From Pseudomonadota bacterium (GTDB lineage: Bacteria > Pseudomonadota > Gammaproteobacteria > Steroidobacterales > Steroidobacteraceae): 11,842 nucleotides of DNA. Below, one piece after another: positions 1-6,349 of this stretch (the stretch's first letter is position 1; every line of letters starts with the position of its first letter). Location of the stretch: contig JAJZLX010000263.1 of assembly GCA_021850555.1 (NCBI GenBank), positions 1 to 11,842 of the forward strand, given 5' to 3'. The notes under the pieces were generated by a model, which ran no database searches, was not told where the DNA came from, and saw only the letters and a program-made list of their open reading frames with translations. A program made the translations under genes and the position numbers.

Positions 1-106
1 CGACAGGACAGCCGAGCACGTCACGATAGAACGCAACGAGCCTCCCGGGCTCGCGCGCACGCAGCACGATGTGGTCGATTCCCCTGATGGCAAAGGGTAC
101 GTTCAC
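1..106 (-). CDS. VOC (glyoxalase/bleomycin-resistance fold) family protein, N-terminal part only
   Basis: Read on the minus strand from a GTG at 106, the first 35 residues begin MNVPFAIRGIDHIVLRAR and continue to VAFYRDVLGC before the window edge. The IDHIVL opening strand, with its His at residue 12 (usually a metal ligand in this fold), followed by a helix ending in FYRDVLG, is the classic first beta-alpha unit of vicinal-oxygen-chelate proteins. Members are small cytosolic metalloenzymes (glyoxalases, dioxygenases, fosfomycin or bleomycin resistance), and nothing here decides among them. The GTG start is chosen because the VOC motif begins about 10 residues later. The frame stays open further upstream and the ribosome-binding site is weak (GGGA/CAGG). 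The gene diverges from the alpha/beta hydrolase at 218. The short ORF in another frame at 21-215 is a shadow of it. Confidence 0.8.
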   Translation of the reverse strand, partial: MNVPFAIRGIDHIVLRAREPGRLVAFYRDVLGCPV

Positions 107-217
107 CCTGAGTTCCCGTGAGCCGCTGGCGCATATTGTATTCGGGATCGGCCGCAAAGCGGACGGCGCTCGCGGCGTGCGCCGCCAATGCCCCAATTCG
201 CGCGGTAGTATGCATCC
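107..217. promoter_or_regulatory. Divergent intergenic region between the VOC gene and the alpha/beta hydrolase
   Basis: These 111 bases must hold the starts of two divergent transcripts. On the minus strand a TACAAT hexamer (complement of 136-141) about 30 bases before the VOC start could be a -10 box, but no convincing -35 lies 16-18 bases upstream of it. On the plus strand TAGTAT at 206-211 is too close to the ATG at 218 to be a normal -10 unless the message is nearly leaderless. This is a location rather than a proven promoter. Confidence 0.3.
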
Positions 218-1138
218 ATGGTCGACCTGGAGCGTGTTCCGGCGTGCCCTGGGCGGACAGCCTCGGAAGCAGAGTACCGCGTTCACCTCGCGGACGGACG
301 CCGGATTGCCTGTCTCAGCCTCGGCGATCCGCGAGGTCCACCGGTTCTCTACTTTCACGGCTTTCCGGGCTCACGGCTCGAAGCCCGAGTGATGGCCGGT
401 GCCGCCAGCCGGGCCGGCGTGCGGCTCCTGGCCGTCGACCGTCCGGGCTTCGGGGGATCCACGTTCCAACCCGGGCGCCGCATCCGCCAGTGGAGCGCCG
501 ACATCCGCGCCCTGACCGATGCGCTCGGCGTGCAACGCTTCTCGATCGTGGGCATGTCGGCGGGCGCGCCCTATGCGCTCGCCTGTGCCGCCGATCTTGC
601 GGCTCGGCTGGATCAGATCGTACTGATCAGTCCCCTGAGCCCGCTCGACGGCGGGCACTGGCCGCGCGGCATGATCGCGCGCAACAGGACGCTGCTGGCG
701 TTGGCCGCCCGCGCCCCTGCGCTCGCACGCGGTGCCGTTCACCTCATCACGGCCTGGATCCGGCTGAGCGGTGAGCGGTACATCCGCTTCCTGATGGCCG
801 GGCTGCACTCGCCCGACCGCGACCTGTTTGCCGATCCCGCTTATCGCGCGATCATGGCCGCGAACATGATGGAAGCTTTGCGCCAGGGCGCACGCGGGGC
901 CGCCTGGGAGCTGACGCTCATTGCGCAACCCTGGGATTTGCGGCTCGAGGATGTGCGCAGGCCTGTCCGCCTCTGGCAGGGACTCGCCGACGAGATCCTG
1001 CCCGCCGCCCTGGCCCAAAATCTGGCTCGGGCGCTGCCGGCATGCGAGGCCCGGTATCTCCCCGCAGAGGGACACCTCTCGCTGATGGTGCATCACATCG
1101 ACGAGGTGCTCGAACAGTTGAGACCGGCCGCCCGCTGA
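218..1138 (+). CDS. Alpha/beta hydrolase fold protein
   Basis: A 306-residue serine hydrolase of the alpha/beta fold, probably cytosolic because no signal peptide is visible. The core runs from an early strand (YRVHLADGRRI, residues 20-30) to the oxyanion loop HGFPGS (47-52), the DRPGFGGS turn (74-81) and the nucleophile elbow GMSAG with Ser114. Next come a helical cap rich in Ala/Arg (about 150-225), the acid loop WQGLADEILP with Asp258, and the terminal EGH with His286. All three triad residues are present and the length is normal for the family. The substrate cannot be read from sequence; esterase, lactonase or haloperoxidase-like activity is possible. ATG 218 is the only in-frame ATG before the fold, and its ribosome-binding site is poor. 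The gene diverges from the VOC gene and has no downstream partner. Confidence 0.9.
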   Translation: MVDLERVPACPGRTASEAEYRVHLADGRRIACLSLGDPRGPPVLYFHGFPGSRLEARVMAGAASRAGVRLLAVDRPGFGGSTFQPGRRIRQWSADIRALTDALGVQRFSIVGMSAGAPYALACAADLAARLDQIVLISPLSPLDGGHWPRGMIARNRTLLALAARAPALARGAVHLITAWIRLSGERYIRFLMAGLHSPDRDLFADPAYRAIMAANMMEALRQGARGAAWELTLIAQPWDLRLEDVRRPVRLWQGLADEILPAALAQNLARALPACEARYLPAEGHLSLMVHHIDEVLEQLRPAAR

Positions 1139-1170
1139 GCTTCAGTGCGTCCGACAATACACAATCGCCG

Positions 1171-1377
1171 TCACCGCGAGCGGCTCCCGGACTGCAGGCC
1201 CGCCGGCCAGTACACGCTCCTCGGGTTCCCGAGCATGACGGCACCGGCCTGAGCTGCCTGTACCGCCTCGATCTGCGCACGGATCAGCGCGGCACCGAAG
1301 CGACGCCGGTCCATCCTGTGGTCCCAGAACGCCGCGAGCCGGCGGCGAAATCGCGCCGTGCCACCCGGTACGGACAA
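1171..1377 (-). other. Coding-like minus-strand fragment, unidentified (possible gene remnant)
   Basis: Between the hydrolase and the L,D-transpeptidase the minus strand reads an open frame ending at 1171. About 60 residues of it look protein-like, with segments RRFGAALIRAQIEAVQAA, GAVMLGNPRSVYWPAGL and an amphipathic helix. Third codon positions are strongly G/C and second positions are not, as in real genes here. The frame stays open into the transpeptidase gene, and a TTG at 1377 is only a nominal start without a good ribosome-binding site. I do not recognise the family. It may be a small protein, the surviving end of a decayed gene, or an artefact of high GC. Confidence 0.25.
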
Positions 1378-1517
1378 GCGCTCTGTTCGACAACCGCAAG
1401 ACTCTCTCCTGACGACGTGCCAGGGCAGGCCTACAGGATCCCGACAGCCACCCGCGCGGCATTGCTGCACGCTCGGCCGATCCGTGGCATAGTGGTGTGG
1501 AACACTCTTTCTGCGAG

Positions 1518-2258
1518 ATGACACACGAGATGAGTTCGTTGCGACTGCGCGCAAGCGCGGGCCGGCGATCTGTCGCGGCCGTGGGCTTGGCATTGTGTCT
1601 CGTTGCGCTCGCGGCGCGCGCCGCGCCTGCGCCAGGCAACCGTTTGACGCGCATCGCGGAGACGATTCACGCGCAGGCGCCGAACATCAGCATCGCGGCC
1701 GCCGCTACCGCGCTCGACGCGTATGCGCACGTCCGGTTGCGGCATCTGACCGACAAACCGCTGGTCACGATCGTCGACTACTCGCCGCCTTCCAACAGGC
1801 GGCGGCTGGCGGTCGTCGATGTGCACACCGGCAAGGTGCTCTTCTACACTTACGTCGCCCAGGGCAAAGGGAGCGGGTTGAAGTACGCCACCCGCTTCTC
1901 CAATGAGCCCGGGTCGCTCGCAAGCAGCATCGGCGTTTATCTCACCGGCCGTACCTTCTACGGCAACGACGGGTACTCGCTGCGGCTCCATGGCCTGGAC
2001 CCGGGATTCAACACCGCCGCATACCGCCGCGACATCGTCGTTCACAGCGCATGGTACGTCAGCAAGGCGTTCGCGCAGAAGTACGGCCGAATGGGTCAGA
2101 GTTGGGGCTGCTTCGCCCTCAGCCGTAACGTGGAACGTGCCGTCGTGCAGCTGATCCGCGGCGCGACGGTGCTGGTCGGGTATTACCCGGACCCCAAGTG
2201 GCTGCAGTCTTCTCCTTTTCTCGGAGGACCCGTCCGAGGGCTGGGCAGCGCAGGATAG
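1518..2258 (+). CDS. Exported murein L,D-transpeptidase, YkuD_2-type catalytic domain
   Basis: Predicted periplasmic enzyme of the L,D-transpeptidase superfamily (YkuD_2-like), which forms or trims peptidoglycan or lipoprotein links through a catalytic cysteine. From ATG 1518 the protein is 246 residues. Residues about 13-35 form an Arg-rich then hydrophobic signal peptide ending AARA-AP, a good signal peptidase I site. The catalytic part holds RLHGLD (His158), VVHSAWYVS (His176) and GQSWGCFALS with the nucleophile Cys198. This His...SWGC arrangement, with GRSWGC/GQSWGC instead of the SHGC of ordinary YkuD, marks the subgroup. Starts at GTG 1497 or ATG 1530 are also possible; 1530 gives the most compact signal peptide and none has a strong ribosome-binding site. 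The gene is single, and convergent with the xylanase. Confidence 0.88.
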   Translation: MTHEMSSLRLRASAGRRSVAAVGLALCLVALAARAAPAPGNRLTRIAETIHAQAPNISIAAAATALDAYAHVRLRHLTDKPLVTIVDYSPPSNRRRLAVVDVHTGKVLFYTYVAQGKGSGLKYATRFSNEPGSLASSIGVYLTGRTFYGNDGYSLRLHGLDPGFNTAAYRRDIVVHSAWYVSKAFAQKYGRMGQSWGCFALSRNVERAVVQLIRGATVLVGYYPDPKWLQSSPFLGGPVRGLGSAG

Positions 2259-2306
2259 CCCTCCCGGAACGACCCGGCTGCATCGCCGCAAGTGTCCGTG
2301 CCGCAC

Positions 2307-2342
2307 ATCACGGCGGTGATTGAGCGGCCCCGGAACGGCCGC
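2307..2342 (+). terminator. Weak hairpins downstream of the L,D-transpeptidase
   Basis: Two short inverted repeats follow the transpeptidase stop by about 50-85 bases: ATCAC(GGCG)GTGAT at 2307-2320, and GCGGCC with a 7-base loop and GGCCGC at 2324-2342. Neither is followed by a T-run. They could help end the transcript, but such repeats also occur by chance at this GC content. Confidence 0.25.
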
Positions 2343-2425
2343 GGCGGGTCAGACACGCGCCGATCGCTCGGACGGACCCCCATACTGTCGCCCCGTCACG
2401 CGAGGACGCGCCGCAGCGCCGCCAC

Positions 2426-2454
2426 CCCGCCCGCGCTCGCAGAGCGCGGGCGGG
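2426..2454. terminator. 13-bp perfect hairpin between convergent genes
   Basis: CCCGCCCGCGCTC (2426-2438) pairs perfectly with 2442-2454 across a three-base GCA gap. It lies 22 bases beyond the xylanase stop and about 170 bases beyond the transpeptidase stop, so it is placed to stop both convergent transcripts. There is no T-tract on either side. It would therefore be a non-canonical, structure-driven terminator or an mRNA 3'-end stabiliser, mainly for the xylanase message. Confidence 0.5.
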
Positions 2455-2475
2455 ACTGCTCCGTCAGGGCAGGTC

Positions 2476-5070
2476 TCATCGACCCCAATGACGGAGGAAG
2501 CGGAAGAAGCGATCGACGTCACCCTGGTCGCGTCCACGTCCATGGGGCGCGGCCAGACCGGTCAGCTCGACTTTCCCGAACAGCCTGCCGGTCTCGTACA
2601 CCGCCGATGTCCAAGGGCCCCAGACCGCGAACCCCACGTCACCCCGGCAGCCGAACAGCCGCAGCTTGAAGGTCGCCGATGCCGCGCCGCTCGGCGCAAT
2701 GTTGCCGAGGGACACCGGATACTTCGACGGGGGAACCACGGTTGCCCAGCACGGCCGCCCGGCGATCTGCCTGACGAACAGACCGTCGACGAACGTGTCA
2801 TAGGCGGTTCCTTCGCTCGGGTTGCTCGCCGTGACCGTCAACGCGGCGGTGTTCGGCGAGGTCGCCTCCGCCGACACCGCGAACGTCATGCCATACCCGG
2901 GCAGGTGTTTGGGATTGACGATACCCCAATACGCCGGCTTCGCCTGCAGATCCCTATTGAACGGCAGGGGCTCATCGAGACGGTCGATCGGGAAGCTGTC
3001 GAGCCACGTGTCATCGTCCGCCATGCCCCAGAACGTCACCGAATCGATCACGCCGCGCAGCCGGCGGAAGACATGGAAATAGTCCTTGTAGAGCCAGCCT
3101 TGCTCGTCGAGCAGATAGCGCGGCACGGTACCGCCGTTGGCTCCATAGTTGGACGTGTTGTCGTTCGAGTTGTAAACACTCATGTCGAGCTCCGTCACCT
3201 GCTGGATCAGGCGCGGGAAGAGCCGGTGAATCGTCATGAACGAGTGGAACTCGGCCTGAGCCGACGGTCCGTTGATGTGAGTGTGCATCTCGTGGCCGAT
3301 GCCATCGAGCGGCACGCCCCGCGCCCGCAGTCTGTGAATCAGCCGGATCATGCACCTCAGGCGGGCGGGGTTGGACAAGCCGTACTCGTTGATGAACAGC
3401 TCCGTTCCCGGCGGCGCGTACTCGCGGGCCGCGCGCAGGGCGATATCGATGTACTTAGCGCCGAGCACCTTGTAGAACGGCCCGTGCACCAGGCAATCCG
3501 GCTCGTTTGGATCGATCGGCTCGTTGACCACGTCCCACGCATACACGGCGGTGCCGAAATGCTGCACCAGATGCTTGATGTGACTTTGGATGCGCTCGGT
3601 CAGCAGCGCCACGTCGGCTGGGTTCGAGGCCGACAGCGGCGTCGTACTGTTGGGCTCGGTGAACACCCAGGACGGGGTCTGCTCGCCCGTCGACCAAACG
3701 AGGTTCTGGCCTCGGACAAGCATGTGGTGCGCCTGCGCAAGCGCCACTTCCTCGTCAGCGATCGCATAGGTGAATGTCCCCTCCTCGGGCTCGGTCTCCT
3801 GCCACTTCATGTCGTTTTCGGACGTGATGCTGTCGAAATGCTTCACGAGCAGCTGCTCGTGCGGCCCGGACAGGTCGAGCTGATCCACCGCCGCGCCCAC
3901 CGGGAAGTAGCGCGCCAGCGTCTTGTAGATCGACGGGATGTTCTGCTGAATCGTCAGCGGCGGGAGGTACTTCAGCGTGAAGTCCGTGATCTCGAAGTCC
4001 TGTGTGCCGCTTGCCGACTGCACGTAGAGATACGCCGAGCCCGGATCGTACGTGAAGGCCATCGTGAACCTGGGTATCGTAAGCTGCACCCATTGCCCCA
4101 GCGGGACCGGCGTGTTGTTCACGACCGTGTAGTAGGCCGGCGTGCCGGAGTTGCTCACCTGCAGACTCAGGTTCAGCGAATCCGCCTGGGTTGCGCTCGG
4201 ACCGAGCTTGACCCACACGCTGATCTGATAATCCGACCCCGTGTACATGTAGTTGCTGACATTGATCTGCGGCCCATCCCAGTTCGCGACACGCTTCGTG
4301 ATGAGCAGGGCATTGGTGTCTCCGTCCGGTCCGTTCGAGATCGATACGTTCGTGAGCGTCGCGCTGCCGCTGCGCGTAGACCAGCCATCCAGGCCGCCGT
4401 CCTCGAAGTTCGTTACGAGGCCGGAATTGTTCTGCGTGCCCCCGCCGGGAGGCGCGGTCTCGGTGATGGTGACATCGGCAAGGTAGAACGATTGCGCCGT
4501 CGTCGGACCGATCAGCTGCGCGTAGAGCAGCATGCTCGTCTCGGTCGTGCTGACCGTATAGGTACCGCCGATCTTCGCCCATGCAGTAGCCGTCACGGGA
4601 ACCTTGTACTGACCGACCGTGGTGTAGGTGTAGCACGTCTCGCCGGAGCATCCCGGATCCTGGCTCCGAACCGTGAAATCGGCGTCGGTCGCGGCCTCGC
4701 CGCTCGTGAGCATCACGTATCCCGTGATCGAATAGGTCGCCCCCGGAGTCAACCCGGTGAGCGTCAGCCCGGGCCCGCCGGCCCCGGAGCTGTTGGTCGT
4801 CGTCAACAAACTGTCGTCGCCGCCGTCGGGCTGTGCCGCCACGCTCGCCGCGGCCGTCGAAACCATCGGCGTCGACGCATTGTCGAAGGACATCCAACTG
4901 TCGCTCGTTCCATCGCTCCACGTGTATTGGACGACCTGCTGTGCGTACGCAGGCCGGATACAACTGAGAGCGAATACCAGGAATGCGACGCCGGCTACTG
5001 AAATCAGGATCGAGCGGCCGGCCCGATCGGACGAACTACGCGCATGGTAAGACATGACGTCTGCCCCCAT
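2476..5070 (-). CDS. Secreted multidomain GH10 endo-1,4-beta-xylanase with N-terminal carbohydrate-binding modules
   Basis: An 864-residue exported retaining xylanase that cuts the beta-1,4-xylan backbone. A signal peptide (hydrophobic ILISVAGVAFLVFALS, then AYA-QQ near residue 43) leads to a first beta module (about 47-205). A CBM4_9/CBM22-like module follows (about 218-367; NFEDGGLDGW, then ISVWVKLG). The GH10 barrel spans about 373-722: ENDMKW (418-423), acid/base Glu517 in WDVVNEP, nucleophile Glu627 in TELD, and WGMADDDTWL (681-690). Where most GH10 enzymes read RGHTLVWH, this has RGQNLVWS plus a two-residue longer loop. A C-terminal beta domain (about 725-835; Cys774, Cys808) is unassigned. 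ATG 5070 has no ribosome-binding site; ATG 5055, with GGGGG eight bases upstream, may be the true start. The unusually long plus-strand frame opposite it is a shadow. Transcribed alone, probably under a LacI-type operator. Confidence 0.93.
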   Translation of the reverse strand: MGADVMSYHARSSSDRAGRSILISVAGVAFLVFALSCIRPAYAQQVVQYTWSDGTSDSWMSFDNASTPMVSTAAASVAAQPDGGDDSLLTTTNSSGAGGPGLTLTGLTPGATYSITGYVMLTSGEAATDADFTVRSQDPGCSGETCYTYTTVGQYKVPVTATAWAKIGGTYTVSTTETSMLLYAQLIGPTTAQSFYLADVTITETAPPGGGTQNNSGLVTNFEDGGLDGWSTRSGSATLTNVSISNGPDGDTNALLITKRVANWDGPQINVSNYMYTGSDYQISVWVKLGPSATQADSLNLSLQVSNSGTPAYYTVVNNTPVPLGQWVQLTIPRFTMAFTYDPGSAYLYVQSASGTQDFEITDFTLKYLPPLTIQQNIPSIYKTLARYFPVGAAVDQLDLSGPHEQLLVKHFDSITSENDMKWQETEPEEGTFTYAIADEEVALAQAHHMLVRGQNLVWSTGEQTPSWVFTEPNSTTPLSASNPADVALLTERIQSHIKHLVQHFGTAVYAWDVVNEPIDPNEPDCLVHGPFYKVLGAKYIDIALRAAREYAPPGTELFINEYGLSNPARLRCMIRLIHRLRARGVPLDGIGHEMHTHINGPSAQAEFHSFMTIHRLFPRLIQQVTELDMSVYNSNDNTSNYGANGGTVPRYLLDEQGWLYKDYFHVFRRLRGVIDSVTFWGMADDDTWLDSFPIDRLDEPLPFNRDLQAKPAYWGIVNPKHLPGYGMTFAVSAEATSPNTAALTVTASNPSEGTAYDTFVDGLFVRQIAGRPCWATVVPPSKYPVSLGNIAPSGAASATFKLRLFGCRGDVGFAVWGPWTSAVYETGRLFGKVELTGLAAPHGRGRDQGDVDRFFRFLRHWGR

Positions 5071-5122
5071 TTATCGTTGTTGCGCAGTGCCTCCCGTGAG
5101 CGCTCCTACTCGCGAACACGGA

Positions 5123-5136
5123 TGGTAGCGGTATCA
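5123..5136. promoter_or_regulatory. Candidate LacI-family (xyl-box-like) operator at the xylanase start point
   Basis: TGGTAGCGGTATCA is an imperfect palindrome (10 of 14 positions symmetric). It matches 12 of 14 bases of the xyl-box TGGTAGCGCTAACA that I recall for LacI-family control of xylan genes in Xanthomonas. It touches the -10 and covers the expected transcription start, the usual place for a repressor. The motif comparison is from memory. No regulator gene is in the window. Confidence 0.5.
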
Positions 5137-5164
5137 GGCTAGCCCCGCGCGATTTGTTTGTCAA
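5136..5164 (-). promoter_or_regulatory. Sigma-70-type promoter of the xylanase gene
   Basis: On the minus strand a perfect TTGACA (complement of 5159-5164) is followed after exactly 17 bases by TAGCCT (complement of 5136-5141), a poor -10 with three of six consensus bases. Transcription would begin near 5129, giving a leader of about 60 bases. A strong -35 with a weak -10 suits a regulated promoter. Confidence 0.55.
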
Positions 5165-6070
5165 TCGACTGCCGGACTCACAGGCGCTTCGGAGGCCTTG
5201 TATTCCTTTATAGTCAGCAGGTTACAGTCCGGCCGTACCGCGATCTGCGCCGCTTTGGGCAGACTGATAGCGCTATCCTTTGGGCGGAAATTGTCGTGTT
5301 CCGGGGGGGGAGGAAAGTGCGCGGATCGGGGCTCAACCCCGCCAATGACCGGGCGCCGACCGATCGTCCTCGGCGCGGACGCACTCGACAGGCCTCGAGT
5401 CGATACGGCGCGCCTGCTGCGGCATGCCAGCGGGCACGAGCGCGCTGGGGCGCAAGATCGACTGTGCCGCAGAAGCGGCCAGATCCCACCCACGATGCTT
5501 CAGGCCGGGATTCTCACGCAGCGCCAGAGAAACGCTCGTGCGCGCCACGGATCGCCGAGACTTGACCCCGCTCTCAACTGTTCCTGACAGCAGGCGCATG
5601 GCCTCGGTCCCTCAGAACCTTCCATCCGGTTCGCGCTTCTCGGCGGTCCAGGCCTCGCTCGGCCCGGCCGAGCGGCCCGTCGCATCCGCTCCACGCCCAA
5701 CCTTCCGCCTGCCCGGCGGTAGAGCCTTCCACCTGACTGGCATTGTATACAGCCGCGCAACGCGACGTGTCGGGCCGGGATCGATCGTACGGGCCGGTGC
5801 ACATCGCACTGCGTGGTGATATCAACCGCCCGGGTCGCTCACCGCCGAGCTCGATTCAAAGGTCATGTTTCCGACGCAACTCGAAAGGTGAGCAACCTGC
5901 GACAGATTGGGGTACGCTCGCTGGCGGCTCGTGACTTTTCGGCTTGCCTGCCACGGTGTTGGCTGTCGATTTTACGCCGGGTCGGCTTGACTCCAGTCCT
6001 GCAAAGCTCGGCGAACCACCCGGAGGCGGACGTACCCGCCGCGTCGTATCGGGTTCTTGCGAGAATTGCA
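5165..6070. other. About 0.9 kb without a supported gene, between xylanase and RRM gene
   Basis: The region separates the divergent xylanase and RRM genes. Several overlapping frames of 60-130 codons exist on both strands, but none has recognisable motifs and they compete for the same bases. The minus frame ending at 5333 (with RENPGLKHRGWDLAASAA) is the most protein-like, yet I cannot name it and its codon use is only moderately biased. The stretch holds the palindrome at 5266-5277 and a run of eight G at 5303-5310. I see no tRNA, rRNA or mobile element. The part nearest 6071 presumably carries the RRM gene's promoter and leader, but no convincing hexamers stand out. Confidence 0.5.
5266..5277. 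promoter_or_regulatory. Perfect 12-bp palindrome GATAGCGCTATC upstream of the xylanase promoter
   Basis: GATAGCGCTATC is its own reverse complement. With its flanking bases it matches about 11 of 14 positions of the same xyl-box pattern as the site at 5123-5136. It lies about 100 bases upstream of the xylanase -35 box. It could be an auxiliary operator for repression by looping, or serve an unseen transcript in the 5.2-6.0 kb gap. Confidence 0.4.
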
Positions 6071-6349
6071 GTGACAAAAATATACGTTGGAAATCTCCCC
6101 TTTTCGGCCACTGACGCGAGCATTCGCGCACCGTTTGGCAACCACGGCGCGGTCGAGAAAGTGTCGCTCATCGATGACCGCGGCTGCGGCCGCCCGCGCG
6201 GATTCGGGTTCGTCGAGATGGCGAGCGCGGACGCCGTACTCGCCACGCAGGCGCCGAACGGCACCGATTTCGAGGGACGCACGCTCACGGTGAACGAAGC
6301 GCAGGAGCGCTCCGGCGAGGGATTCCGTTCTGGCCCGCAGGGGTGTTGA
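6071..6349 (+). CDS. Small single-RRM RNA-binding protein
   Basis: A 92-residue protein made almost entirely of one RNA-recognition motif, the type bacteria use as small cytosolic RNA-binding proteins, often cold- or stress-linked. RNP2 is IYVGNL (residues 4-9) and RNP1 is RGFGFVEM (43-50), with the aromatic RNA-stacking residues Tyr5, Phe45 and Phe47 kept. The fold ends in GRTLTVNEA (69-77) and a short tail SGEGFRSGPQGC instead of the usual long Gly/Arg-rich tail. GTG 6071 is chosen because MTKIYVGNL is the standard family start; GAG sits seven bases upstream. Two positions that are usually Leu are Pro here (Pro21 in APF, Pro62 in APNG), both in the expected RRM helices, which may harm the fold. 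The gene stands alone with long spacers on both sides. Confidence 0.85.
   Translation: MTKIYVGNLPFSATDASIRAPFGNHGAVEKVSLIDDRGCGRPRGFGFVEMASADAVLATQAPNGTDFEGRTLTVNEAQERSGEGFRSGPQGC

Noticed and set aside
371..1096. A 241-codon minus-strand frame opposite the alpha/beta hydrolase
   Set aside because: Shadow of the hydrolase, whose catalytic triad is intact on the plus strand.
2320..5001. An open frame of 893 codons on the plus strand opposite the xylanase
   Set aside because: Its translation is Arg-, Val- and His-rich with no motif, and it mirrors the xylanase codons; high GC3 on one strand keeps the antisense frame open. The GH10 motifs settle which strand is real.
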